This document shows, one piece after another, positions 15,664-23,325 of a stretch of DNA of 51,368 bases. The notes under the pieces were generated by a model. The model ran no database searches. It was not told the DNA's origin and was given only the letters and a program-made list of their open reading frames with translations. The DNA is from an uncultured Caryophanales bacterium (lineage in GTDB: Bacteria; Bacillota_I; Bacilli_A; RF39; UBA660). The DNA is taken from positions 1 through 51,368 of the forward strand of contig CAMOQR010000005.1 in NCBI GenBank assembly GCA_946623125.1, written 5' to 3'. Positions within the stretch are counted from its first letter, which is position 1, and each line of letters starts with the position of its first letter. The position numbers and the translations under genes are program-made.

Positions 15664-17031
15664 ATGAATGATGAAAAAGTAAAAATGAGAGCACAAGAAC
15701 CTAATGTGAGAAATAAAAACTTTGAAGAAGTAGAATTAGGTTATACTCATGAAGAAGCAATTCAAGAAGCATCAAGATGTCTACATTGTAAAATTCCAAG
15801 ATGTGTAGAAGGATGCCCTGTAAACATCATGATTCCAGAATTTATTGCAGCCTTAAAAGAAAATGATATCAAAAAAGCCTATGACATTATAAGTGAAACC
15901 TCTTCTTTACCTGCTATATGTGGAAGAGTATGTCCTCAAGAAAAGCAATGTGAAGCAAAATGCGTAAAAGGAATCAAAGGAGATGCAATATCAATTGGTT
16001 CTCTAGAAAGATATGTTGCAGATGAAGCAATCAAAAACAACTTTACAACATTAATTAAAGTTCCTAAAAATCATAAAAAAGTAGCAATTATAGGAAGTGG
16101 GCCTGCAGGACTAACATGTGCAGGAGATCTAGCAAAAGCAGGATTTGATGTAACAATATTTGAAGTATTACATAAAGCAGGAGGAGTTTTAACATATGGA
16201 ATACCAGAATTTCGTTTACCAAAAAATATTGTAGAGCAACAAGTAAAAAGTCTAAAAAAATTAGGAGTTAGAGTAAGAACCAATGTGCCAATTGGAAATG
16301 CAATTACGATTCCAGAATTACAAGAAGAATATGATGCAATATTTTTAGGAACTGGAGCAGGATTACCAAAATTCATGGGAATTGAAGGAGAAGATGCAAG
16401 TGGAGTATTTTCAGCAAACGAAATACTAACAAGAATTAATTTAATGGGAGCCTATAAAGAGGATTCTAAAACACCAATAAAAAAGGCAAAAAAAGCCTAT
16501 GTCATTGGTGGAGGAAATGTTGCAATGGATGCAGTTAGATCATTAAAACGTTTAGGGCTTGATGCTCACATCATGTATCGAAGAGGAGAAGAGGAACTAC
16601 CTGCCAGAAAAATGGAAGTAATGCATGCAAAAGAAGAAGGAATCGTGTTTGAATTGTTAAAAAATCCAACTAAAATTTTAACAGATGAAAATAATAATGT
16701 AGTTGGAATGGAAATTGTAGATATGGAATTAACAGAACCAGGAGAAGATGGAAGAAGAAAAGTAATAGAAAAAGCAGGATCTAATCATACAATTGATTGT
16801 GATATGGTGGTAATGGCACTCGGAACAGGCCCAAATCATGAAGCATTAAAAAGTACAAATATCGTATTAACAGAAAAGAATTTAATAGAAGTAACAAATA
16901 CAAAAACATCATTAGATAAAGTATTTGCAGGAGGAGATGCTGTAACAGGTGCTGCAACAGTAATACTTGCTATGGAAGCAGGAAAAAAAGCAGCAAAAGA
17001 AATTATAGAATATGTAAAGAGTGTAGAATAA
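15664..17031 (+). CDS. nfnB: NfnB-type large subunit (glutamate synthase small-subunit family)
   Basis: This 455-residue flavoprotein has an N-terminal domain with two 4Fe-4S Cys sets ('CLHCKIPRCVEGCP' and 'CGRVCPQEKQCEAKC'), then two Rossmann dinucleotide-binding motifs: FAD at 'VAIIGSGPAGLTCAGDLA' and NADPH at 'AYVIGGGNVAMDAVRSL'. The ending 'VFAGGDAVTGAATVILAMEA' is typical of the family. It is often annotated as glutamate synthase small subunit; beside the 2Fe-2S/FAD partner it is better read as NfnB, the site of NADP+ reduction and electron bifurcation. Start 15664 is chosen because AGGAGG at 15651-15656 precedes it; an earlier in-frame ATG at 15616 lies inside nfnA. Confidence 0.87.
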   Translation: MNDEKVKMRAQEPNVRNKNFEEVELGYTHEEAIQEASRCLHCKIPRCVEGCPVNIMIPEFIAALKENDIKKAYDIISETSSLPAICGRVCPQEKQCEAKCVKGIKGDAISIGSLERYVADEAIKNNFTTLIKVPKNHKKVAIIGSGPAGLTCAGDLAKAGFDVTIFEVLHKAGGVLTYGIPEFRLPKNIVEQQVKSLKKLGVRVRTNVPIGNAITIPELQEEYDAIFLGTGAGLPKFMGIEGEDASGVFSANEILTRINLMGAYKEDSKTPIKKAKKAYVIGGGNVAMDAVRSLKRLGLDAHIMYRRGEEELPARKMEVMHAKEEGIVFELLKNPTKILTDENNNVVGMEIVDMELTEPGEDGRRKVIEKAGSNHTIDCDMVVMALGTGPNHEALKSTNIVLTEKNLIEVTNTKTSLDKVFAGGDAVTGAATVILAMEAGKKAAKEIIEYVKSVE

Positions 17032-17144
17032 CGTAAAAAAAATAAAAAAAACTTTACATAAAAATAAAAAGAATGATATATTTAAGTTAAGCAAGATGTA
17101 ACTTGCTAATAGGATAATAGAAATAATTGAAAGGTGGTGAAAGT

Positions 17145-17441
17145 ATGGCTGCAGGAACAACAGCAGATTTCCAACAAATCGATAGTGTTATTAACACTAT
17201 GAAAAACTGGTTAGAAGGAGAATATCCAAGTTTAGTAAATAAATTAAAACAATGCATGGATGATCAAATCGCTGCTTCAGGAGAAGGAAAAGCATGGATC
17301 GGACAAAAAGCACAAGAATTTATTACAAAAATGGATGAAAATGTTAACCAAAACTTTAACGTTTATTTCAAACAAAGATTAGATGAGATATCTAACAATT
17401 TAGTAAATCAATTAAATATTTGGAAAAGTGTTTACCAATAG
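17145..17441 (+). CDS. WXG100 family (EsxA/YukE-like) secreted protein
   Basis: This 98-residue all-helical protein has the WXG100 size and layout: a first helix ('DFQQIDSVINTMKNWLEGEY'), the W-x-G turn as 'KAWIGQKAQEF' near residues 48-58, and a second helix ending at 'NQLNIWKSVYQ'. Such proteins are exported as helical-hairpin dimers by type VII secretion (EssC/YukB ATPase) and often pair with larger substrates. AAAGGTGG at 17130-17137 precedes the ATG; the in-frame TTG at 17127 is less likely. It opens a cluster of six genes with no ATPase in the window. I see no clear Y-x-x-x-D/E export motif at its C-terminus. Confidence 0.85.
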   Translation: MAAGTTADFQQIDSVINTMKNWLEGEYPSLVNKLKQCMDDQIAASGEGKAWIGQKAQEFITKMDENVNQNFNVYFKQRLDEISNNLVNQLNIWKSVYQ

Positions 17442-17477
17442 AAAGTTGGTAATGAGTAGAATTTAGGAGGTGAGACG

Positions 17478-17777
17478 ATGGACGGAGTAAAAATGAACTA
17501 CGCAGCAATGATGTCATTAAAGACAGAAGTTGCTAATAGAGGTAGAGATATTAATGACGGAATTGTAAACTGGAAAAACAATGTACTTAATGGTTTACAA
17601 GGAAATTATGAAGGTAATGCTGCACAAGAATTCGATGCTGCATGTAACCAAGTAACTACTGAAATTAATAATAAAATTGCTGAAATACTTCAAGACATCG
17701 ATAAAGCAATCGCTGGAGAACAAGCAAGAAACGAAGAAACAGATGCAGCTGCACAACGTGTATCTGGAAGTCTTTAA
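17478..17777 (+). CDS. WXG100-like small helical protein with the Trp replaced
   Basis: This 99-residue protein has the WXG100 layout: helix ('MMSLKTEVANRGRDINDGI'), a turn 'LQGNYEGNAAQEF' at residues about 36-50 and a second long helix ('NQVTTEINNKIAEILQDIDK'). At the turn the Trp is replaced by Tyr (N-Y-E-G), while the following A-A-x-E-F matches the usual 'GxAAxxF' segment. It is probably a partner of the protein at 17145, either as a heterodimer or as a second substrate. AGGAGGTGA (17465-17473) gives a strong start at 17478. It is followed by a structured gap without a T-run. Confidence 0.75.
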   Translation: MDGVKMNYAAMMSLKTEVANRGRDINDGIVNWKNNVLNGLQGNYEGNAAQEFDAACNQVTTEINNKIAEILQDIDKAIAGEQARNEETDAAAQRVSGSL

Positions 17778-17784
17778 AAATAAA

Positions 17785-17835
17785 AAGAAATTACATTGTA
17801 ATTTCTTATCAAGGTTGGCTATCTCAGGATAGTCT
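17785..17835 (+). other. Two hairpins between WXG100 cassette genes
   Basis: A 10-bp perfect stem (17785-17794 with 17798-17807, loop ATT) is followed by GGCTATC/GATAGTC (about 17818-17834; one G-U pair). Neither has a T-run, so they are more likely mRNA-stability or attenuation structures than a full terminator. They would separate the two abundant small proteins from the genes behind them. Confidence 0.45.
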
Positions 17836-17883
17836 GTCTTGCTAAGAAATTAATGATAGGGAATGAAGAAGGGAGAGATAATT

Positions 17884-18612
17884 ATGGTAGCATATGAACC
17901 AGGAGCAAATAATGGATACGAAGTATTTATGGGAGAAGCATATTCGAACAATTATATATTGCATAAATCTAATCAAGTAACAGCACAAGAAAAGATAGCA
18001 GAAATCAGCGAAAAAATGAATGATTATATGGAGCATATTAAGGACCTAGTTGAAAGAGTAGAAAATTATGGTAGAGTTTTTACAGTAGCGGAGCAACGCC
18101 AAAATATGGATGATGCCTGGATGAAATTATATGATTTTCAATTGGATTTAAATCAAGTTGTGAACCATCCATTACAACAATGGATAGAAAACTATAACTC
18201 GAACCTAGATGAAGCAAATGCGGAACAAGCATTGCAAGATGCTTCAAAGTATCATGCCGACGCAGTAAAAAAAGCAGATAATCTACTTCAGCAGTATGAT
18301 GCTAGGCTTAAAAGTGCTATTAGCAGCTTAAATAGGTGTTATGCAAAATCTCATGCAAATTGTAGTAGACTTGAAAGTAGAGTTAATACTTTAGAGCAAA
18401 ATGTAGACGATTGTGAAGCGGTTATAGATGATTTCAATAGTAACCAACCAAGAAGAGATGAAACAATCGTTGGCTTCTGTAATACCAATTCAAATGTATG
18501 GAGTATTCCAGGAAGACATGGCATAACTGATGTTGTACCAAGTTGGCCAGGTCAATCCCAAAATTGGATATCAACACTTGTAAGTAACTACAAACGACCA
18601 GCAGATTCATAG
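17884..18612 (+). CDS. Helical protein of the WXG100 cassette, K-R-P-A-D tail
   Basis: This 242-residue protein is not recognised. It is almost all helix: a coiled-coil-like stretch at about residues 35-62, an Asn/Asp/Gln-rich middle with 'LQQWIENYNSNLDEANAEQA', and another coil at 115-175 ('SRLESRVNTLEQNVDDCEAV'). A Trp-rich section near 200-230 ('NVWSIPGRHG', 'VPSWPGQSQNW') ends in 'STLVSNYKRPADS'. A similar ending occurs in the next gene. No signal peptide is seen. Start 17884 follows AAGGGAGA (17870-17876). The context suggests a type VII substrate or chaperone, and the length and helix content fit a long WXG/LXG-like fold, but this is only inference. Confidence 0.6.
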   Translation: MVAYEPGANNGYEVFMGEAYSNNYILHKSNQVTAQEKIAEISEKMNDYMEHIKDLVERVENYGRVFTVAEQRQNMDDAWMKLYDFQLDLNQVVNHPLQQWIENYNSNLDEANAEQALQDASKYHADAVKKADNLLQQYDARLKSAISSLNRCYAKSHANCSRLESRVNTLEQNVDDCEAVIDDFNSNQPRRDETIVGFCNTNSNVWSIPGRHGITDVVPSWPGQSQNWISTLVSNYKRPADS

Positions 18613-18636
18613 AAATAGAAAAGAAAGGGGATACAG

Positions 18637-19266
18637 ATGTCAACCGCATTAGTAGACTTTAAAGCAGGACAACAAGCAAATGTATTTACTCCAGATTTAT
18701 CTATTAAAATATCATATATAACAGATTGTACTCAACAATCAATGTCTTTTGGTAAAATAAAGGCGATTGTAGATTATTTAAGTGAAGATATCAAACTATT
18801 AAAGTCTAGTTATGAAGCCATTGGATCAAAAGGAACGGTATTTGTATCTAGAGAATCAACTTATGAATTTCAAGATGCTCTAGATTACATATATGATATT
18901 ATGGAAATATTAAGAGATTTAGAAGAAATAAATCTAAAAGAAATGATTAATGAATATAATACTAATTTAGAAATGGGAAAATCTAAATGGTGTGCTAGAA
19001 GAACAAACCAAATTGTAGATGAAATCAATGAACGAAATGATGGAAAAGGAGTAGTAACAGATTGGGAATGGAACGATTCAGATCATGATTCATGGCACTA
19101 CGTATATACCAAAGTAATAAGGAGAAGCGTGACAGCCCCCGGAACCCTAAAAAAATGGTATGATCAAGATGTAATTAGAGAATTAGAGGCTCCTCCTTTT
19201 AATGTAGAAGGATTTGATTCATGGTTAAATGGTTCAATGAAACGCCCAAGTGATACTGGAGAATAA
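18637..19266 (+). CDS. Uncharacterised protein of the WXG100 cassette, K-R-P-S-D tail
   Basis: This 209-residue protein is not recognised. The N-terminal half is mostly helical ('IKAIVDYLSEDIKLLKSSYE', 'YIYDIMEILRDLEEINLKEM'). The second half is rich in Trp, Asp and His ('VTDWEWNDSDHDSWHYVYTK') and ends 'FDSWLNGSMKRPSDTGE', resembling the tail of the preceding protein. There is no signal peptide or membrane segment. A purine-rich GAAAGGGGA site at about 18624-18632 precedes the ATG. The gene is followed by a terminator, so the four genes from 17145 form one unit. A role in type VII-type export is suggested only by position. Confidence 0.55.
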   Translation: MSTALVDFKAGQQANVFTPDLSIKISYITDCTQQSMSFGKIKAIVDYLSEDIKLLKSSYEAIGSKGTVFVSRESTYEFQDALDYIYDIMEILRDLEEINLKEMINEYNTNLEMGKSKWCARRTNQIVDEINERNDGKGVVTDWEWNDSDHDSWHYVYTKVIRRSVTAPGTLKKWYDQDVIRELEAPPFNVEGFDSWLNGSMKRPSDTGE

Positions 19267-19292
19267 AATGGATGAAAATCCATTTTTTTTTT
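19266..19292 (+). terminator. Intrinsic terminator closing the first WXG100 unit
   Basis: AAATGGAT (19266-19273) with ATCCATTT (19278-19285), GAAA tetraloop, then T-run to 19292. Confidence 0.85.
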
Positions 19293-19314
19293 GAAATAAG
19301 GGAAAATAATATTC

Positions 19315-19343
19315 TTTACAGAATACTTGAAAAAAGATATAAT
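19315..19343 (+). promoter_or_regulatory. Promoter of the first large paralog
   Basis: TTTACA (19315-19320), 17 bases, TATAAT (19338-19343). The start codon is at 19413 after a leader of about 63 bases, with GAAGGTG at about 19401-19407. Confidence 0.7.
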
Positions 19344-19412
19344 TAAACTAGATTAAAATGAGATAATAATAGCAAGCAAATAGAACAATTCCATGAATGA
19401 GAAGGTGTTAAA

Positions 19413-20981
19413 ATGAATAATTCAGATAATTTGATATCATCTGCAAATAAAGATTTACAAGACTACAATTATGATGAGATGTCTAAATACATACAAAATT
19501 TTGATGAAGTTATAGATAATTTAGAAGGATATTTTAGAACAATTAATAAAGGAATGAATAATTTAGAATATCGAGTAAGTGATTATTTAGAAAAGACATT
19601 TAAAACAAAAGAATTGTATTCCTTAATTAACAAAGCACGAACTTCATTGAATGAATATAGAAACTTTGTCCATGTTCAAAATGAAAAGACAAATGATGCA
19701 AATCTAAGAGTAGAAAGAGCAGCATCAGAGGCCGGAGAAGGAAAGGCTCAAACGAGTGAGATTCAACTTCATGAAATTAAAGATGCAGTAGAAGAAAAAG
19801 TAGAAAAACAGGTAAAGACATGGAAACAAGAAGAAAAAAATACTCAGCCATCTCAAGAACAAAATACAAAGAAAACCCAGTTAGTGCAAGTAGCGGAAAA
19901 TGGAAACAACGTTAAAGAAACTATATCTGATGTTGAAACGGGTACTGCTAAAAAGATTGATGTGTCAAATGAAATAAATTTAGTAGAAGATGCAATAAAA
20001 GATTCAGAATTAGCAGAAAAAGGGCCAGCAGTAAAGAAAACATTACGCGTCAAAAAAGATGAAGTTGTTGAAAAAGAAGCAGATCCAAAAGCAACAAAAG
20101 TAGAAAGATCAGGAGAAAAACCTACAGCAACAAATTATTCAACAACATATGGATCAACAACAACCTTATCAAGTAGCATGGATGGAATCGTTAAATTTTC
20201 TGATTCATGGAATGTATTTGATGGAGATTTAGGTACAATGAAGTCATCACGATCATCTCTAAACCACTTTGATAGTGGAAGATCTGGAAAAGTAGCAAAT
20301 TTTGAAACATCTGGATCAGGGGAAAGTGGAAACACAAATACAAATTCAGGGAAACCTTCTATACTATCTTCTGCAGCAACAAACTTAAGACCTACACTTT
20401 CTAATAATACAGGAGGACAAAACGGAATGAACATACCACAAAGCAGACCAAGAGGAGAAACAACCTCTACTGCAGGAATGCTAGCAGGAGGAGGCTTAAT
20501 GCTTGGAGGAATTGCTGGAGGAGGTTTATTGCTTACGAAAAAAATGGGTTATTATGTTTTTGGCCCTAAAGATTGGAATGACGAAACTCCAACAATGAAA
20601 AACGTCATTATAAGAAAAATGGCAAGTGTAGGATTTCGCAAAGAAGATGTAGAACAATTCCAAAGAGCAACTTTTAAAATAAAGAAACAAGAAATAGATG
20701 ATCATATTAAGTTGATAAAGACAGCAATGAGAAACAATAAAAACATAGAAGAACAATTTATGAAAATGTACAATTTCAGTATATTTGATGGAAAAGACAT
20801 AGATCCCTATTATTTATTTATCGTAATGATAATAGATGGAGGAGACTCTATAGATGGAACAAACATGTATAATATTATAAATCAATCACTAAGAAACGAA
20901 GATGAAGCAAACTTTATTTATACAGGAATTCAAATGGATGATTACATTTATGATGAAGAAGATAACGAGGAAGAAGAATAA
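19413..20981 (+). CDS. One-TM protein of the WXG100 cassette, paralog A
   Basis: This 522-residue protein belongs to no family I recognise. Layout: residues about 14-105 form a helical domain starting 'KDLQDYNYDEMSKYIQNFDE'; 105-350 are a low-complexity Lys/Glu then Ser/Gly/Asn-rich linker; about 354-377 is a Gly-rich membrane helix ('GMLAGGGLMLGGIAGGGLLL') followed by K-K; 380-508 is a compact domain beginning 'YYVFGPKDWNDETP' with 'MYNFSIFDG' and 'YYLFIVMIIDGGDSIDG'; the tail is acidic (D-E-E-D-N-E-E-E-E). Both the N-terminal and C-terminal domains are repeated in the protein encoded at 21096. There is no N-terminal signal peptide. It has its own promoter and no terminator of its own. Confidence 0.6.
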   Translation: MNNSDNLISSANKDLQDYNYDEMSKYIQNFDEVIDNLEGYFRTINKGMNNLEYRVSDYLEKTFKTKELYSLINKARTSLNEYRNFVHVQNEKTNDANLRVERAASEAGEGKAQTSEIQLHEIKDAVEEKVEKQVKTWKQEEKNTQPSQEQNTKKTQLVQVAENGNNVKETISDVETGTAKKIDVSNEINLVEDAIKDSELAEKGPAVKKTLRVKKDEVVEKEADPKATKVERSGEKPTATNYSTTYGSTTTLSSSMDGIVKFSDSWNVFDGDLGTMKSSRSSLNHFDSGRSGKVANFETSGSGESGNTNTNSGKPSILSSAATNLRPTLSNNTGGQNGMNIPQSRPRGETTSTAGMLAGGGLMLGGIAGGGLLLTKKMGYYVFGPKDWNDETPTMKNVIIRKMASVGFRKEDVEQFQRATFKIKKQEIDDHIKLIKTAMRNNKNIEEQFMKMYNFSIFDGKDIDPYYLFIVMIIDGGDSIDGTNMYNIINQSLRNEDEANFIYTGIQMDDYIYDEEDNEEEE

Positions 20982-21012
20982 TGTAAAGGAAAAAATGTTC
21001 TAAACTAAAATC

Positions 21013-21041
21013 TTTACAAGGAGAAAAAAAGTCGATATAAT
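21013..21041 (+). promoter_or_regulatory. Promoter of the second large paralog
   Basis: TTTACA (21013-21018), 17 bases, TATAAT (21036-21041), the same arrangement as before paralog A. The start codon at 21096 follows GAGAGGAG. AACTC at about 21066-21070 and GAGTT at about 21086-21090 can pair over this ribosome binding site. Confidence 0.7.
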
Positions 21042-21095
21042 AAAAATATAATGTAAAAATAGGGGAACTCTAAAAAGATAGAGAGGAGTTAAAAT

Positions 21096-23123
21096 ATGAG
21101 TGAAGGAATGTCAAAACAAGAAGCCGCTGCAGTAAAAGCAACACAAGATACAATAAGTTCATTAACATCATCAGGGATAATGTCAGATGTATTAAGTGGT
21201 AATATGGCTGCAGGAAACGATAACTTTGGAGTAACACCAACCAAAACCCAAACGGAATCAACAAAAACAACAGGGAAACCATCTGCAAAAGATGTTGGAA
21301 ATATGACTATTGGAAATGATATGGCAGATGAAACAATTACAATGGGTAAGAGTGCAGATAGAGGTGGCCCAGGTGATCATGAGGTACAAGCCATAATTGA
21401 TGAAAAACTAGAACAAAAAAAGCAAAATAAAACTCCAACACAAGTACAAAGAGAAGATAAAGCAAATAATGGTGGAGGATCAGGAAAAAAAGATCTTCAG
21501 AATTATAGTTATGAAGAAATAAATATGATTATTCAAGAACTTGAGAAATTGATTGAAGATTTGACAAATGAAGGTGAGGACACAAATCAACAATTCTCAA
21601 TTTTTGATCAAAGAGTCTACACATACTTTGATGAAAAAAATTCTATCCAAGGAACATTAGATAAATTAGCAGAAGCAATTGAAAAATTAAGACTATACTT
21701 AGATTGGTTAAGAAGAAAGAATGAACAAGTAAATTCTGCCGCAAATCAAGCAGCAGCCGTAGCAGCAGGACTAGGAGCATCCGGTGGTGGTGGTGGAGCA
21801 GCAGGACTTGGAGCAGCCGGAGCAGGAGCACAAGCACAGGCTCCAGAATCAGCACCAACTTCAGAGCCAGTAACAGAACCGGAAACAGAGCCAGTAACAG
21901 AGCCAGAACCTGAAGAAGAAGAAGAGGAAGAATATGATGAATATGATGACTTCGAAGAATACGAATCACCTGAGATTGAAGATCCTGGATTTGATAATCA
22001 ACCTTATAACGAGCGTGATTTTGATATTGACCGTGGAATCAATAATGACGGCACAAGAAGATTTTCAGACTACGATTATGACGATTACTCTGGATCTGAC
22101 GGAATAAATACCAACGGAATGAGAAATTGGGATACAGGTGGTGGCTACAATTACGATGACTATGATAGGAATACCGGAGGAGACTATAATAGATTTAGAA
22201 ATAATAATGATCCTGGATATGATTATGGTGATAATAATAGTGGAAACACTTCTAACTGGGGAGGTGGCGGAGGCTCTTACCCAGGAGGAATTACTGGAGG
22301 ATCTGGATCAGGCGCTGGATTATCAGGCGGAACTGGTTCATTATCAGATGGCCTAATTGATATCAAAGGTGGAGGATCAACTGATGGTGTTGGAGAAACC
22401 ACTGGAGGATCATCTGTAGATGGTAAAAACCTTGCAACAAGCTTTGGAGACGTATTAAAGAATGGTGTATCACGACTTGCAAGTGGAATATCTCCAACAA
22501 GCAGAACAAATGGACAATCAGGAATCAATCCAGGAGCCCTTGCAGGAATTGGCCTTGCAGCAGGAGGATTAATTGCTGGAGCAGGATTAATTGCTAAGAG
22601 TCAATTCTCAACATATACATTTACACCAGAAGATTGGGAAGACTTAGATGAAGAAACACAAAATATTATTTTAGCAGACTTCAGAAAAGTAGGATTCTCA
22701 GAAGAAGAAATTAATGTATTTGTAAATTCAACATTCAAGATTAAAGCATCTGAATTAGATGAACATACAAAGAAAATTCAAAAAGTTTATGAAGTAGATG
22801 AAAACTTAGAAAATGAATTAGCAGAAATGTATAACTTCAGTTGCTTCGATGAAGATGAAAAAATAGATAACTATTATGTATTCATCATGTTGATTATAGA
22901 TGGTAAAGATACAATGGATGAAGTTAACTTGTACAATATCTTAAATGTTAACTTAGAAGAAGACGATGTAGACTTCATTTACTCAGGTATTAATATGGAA
23001 GAATATATCTATGACGAAGATGAAGAAGAAGAAGAATCTGAAGAAGACGTAGAAATTCAACAAGGAGATTCTGACGGTGAAGATACGGAAGATTGGTTAA
23101 AAGATATAGGACTAGATGAATAA
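21096..23123 (+). CDS. One-TM protein of the WXG100 cassette, paralog B
   Basis: This 675-residue protein is a longer paralog of the one at 19413. Residues 1-130 are a Ser/Thr/Lys-rich leader; about 131-225 repeat the helical domain ('KKDLQNYSYEEINMIIQELE'); 225-470 are low complexity, first Ala/Gly, then Glu/Asp ('EPEPEEEEEEEYDEYDDFEE'), then Gly/Asn/Tyr/Asp-rich; about 479-500 form a Gly/Ala membrane helix ('ALAGIGLAAGGLIAGAGLIA'); 505-645 repeat the C-terminal domain ('TFTPEDWEDLDEETQ', 'MYNFSCFDEDEKID', 'YYVFIMLIIDGKDTMDE'); the tail is acidic and ends 'WLKDIGLDE'. No catalytic motif is seen. It may be a membrane component or surface structure linked to the WXG100 proteins. Confidence 0.6.
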   Translation: MSEGMSKQEAAAVKATQDTISSLTSSGIMSDVLSGNMAAGNDNFGVTPTKTQTESTKTTGKPSAKDVGNMTIGNDMADETITMGKSADRGGPGDHEVQAIIDEKLEQKKQNKTPTQVQREDKANNGGGSGKKDLQNYSYEEINMIIQELEKLIEDLTNEGEDTNQQFSIFDQRVYTYFDEKNSIQGTLDKLAEAIEKLRLYLDWLRRKNEQVNSAANQAAAVAAGLGASGGGGGAAGLGAAGAGAQAQAPESAPTSEPVTEPETEPVTEPEPEEEEEEEYDEYDDFEEYESPEIEDPGFDNQPYNERDFDIDRGINNDGTRRFSDYDYDDYSGSDGINTNGMRNWDTGGGYNYDDYDRNTGGDYNRFRNNNDPGYDYGDNNSGNTSNWGGGGGSYPGGITGGSGSGAGLSGGTGSLSDGLIDIKGGGSTDGVGETTGGSSVDGKNLATSFGDVLKNGVSRLASGISPTSRTNGQSGINPGALAGIGLAAGGLIAGAGLIAKSQFSTYTFTPEDWEDLDEETQNIILADFRKVGFSEEEINVFVNSTFKIKASELDEHTKKIQKVYEVDENLENELAEMYNFSCFDEDEKIDNYYVFIMLIIDGKDTMDEVNLYNILNVNLEEDDVDFIYSGINMEEYIYDEDEEEEESEEDVEIQQGDSDGEDTEDWLKDIGLDE

Positions 23124-23127
23124 AAAA

Positions 23128-23159
23128 AAATAACATCTCATAATTGAGATGTTATTTTT
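23128..23159 (+). terminator. Intrinsic terminator closing the WXG100 cassette
   Basis: A perfect 13-bp stem (23128-23140 with 23145-23157), loop TAAT and T-run. The adjoining A-run on the other side gives a weaker terminator for the - strand. Confidence 0.9.
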
Positions 23160-23166
23160 ACGAAAA

Positions 23167-23226
23167 GAAGGAAATTCCTTCATCTATATATAAGAGGATC
23201 TTCACACTTTCAGTGAACCTTCCTCT
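23167..23226. other. Two inverted repeats upstream of prfB
   Basis: GAAGGAAATTCCTTC (23167-23181) is an odd-length palindrome. After it AGAGGA (23193-23198) and TTCAC (23201-23205) pair with GTGAA (23213-23217) and TCCTCT (23221-23226), a hairpin with a small internal loop. It lies between the terminator and the prfB start and may be a leader structure or a small RNA; it does not match a riboswitch I know. Confidence 0.4.
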
Positions 23227-23325
23227 AACATAATATATGTAAAAATATAAAAATAATTCATAAAAAGAATAAAAAAAATTAAAATATGATAAACTATAAG
23301 TAAATGAAAGTTTTAGGTGATAAAA

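Noticed and set aside
15664-17031. Glutamate synthase small subunit
   Set aside because: The family name fits, but no large subunit is present and the neighbour is the FAD/2Fe-2S NfnA-type protein, so NfnB is the better reading.
19850-20160. Possible collagen-like or toxin domain in paralog A
   Set aside because: The stretch is Lys/Glu/Thr/Ser low complexity without Gly-x-y periodicity or catalytic residues.
21643-21969. Leu-rich open frame on the - strand within paralog B
   Set aside because: It mirrors the Gln/Glu/Ala-rich repeat of the + strand gene. Low-complexity DNA produces such frames by chance.
22138-22356. 72-codon + strand frame within paralog B
   Set aside because: It is a shifted reading of the Gly/Asn/Asp repeat and shows no ribosome binding site.
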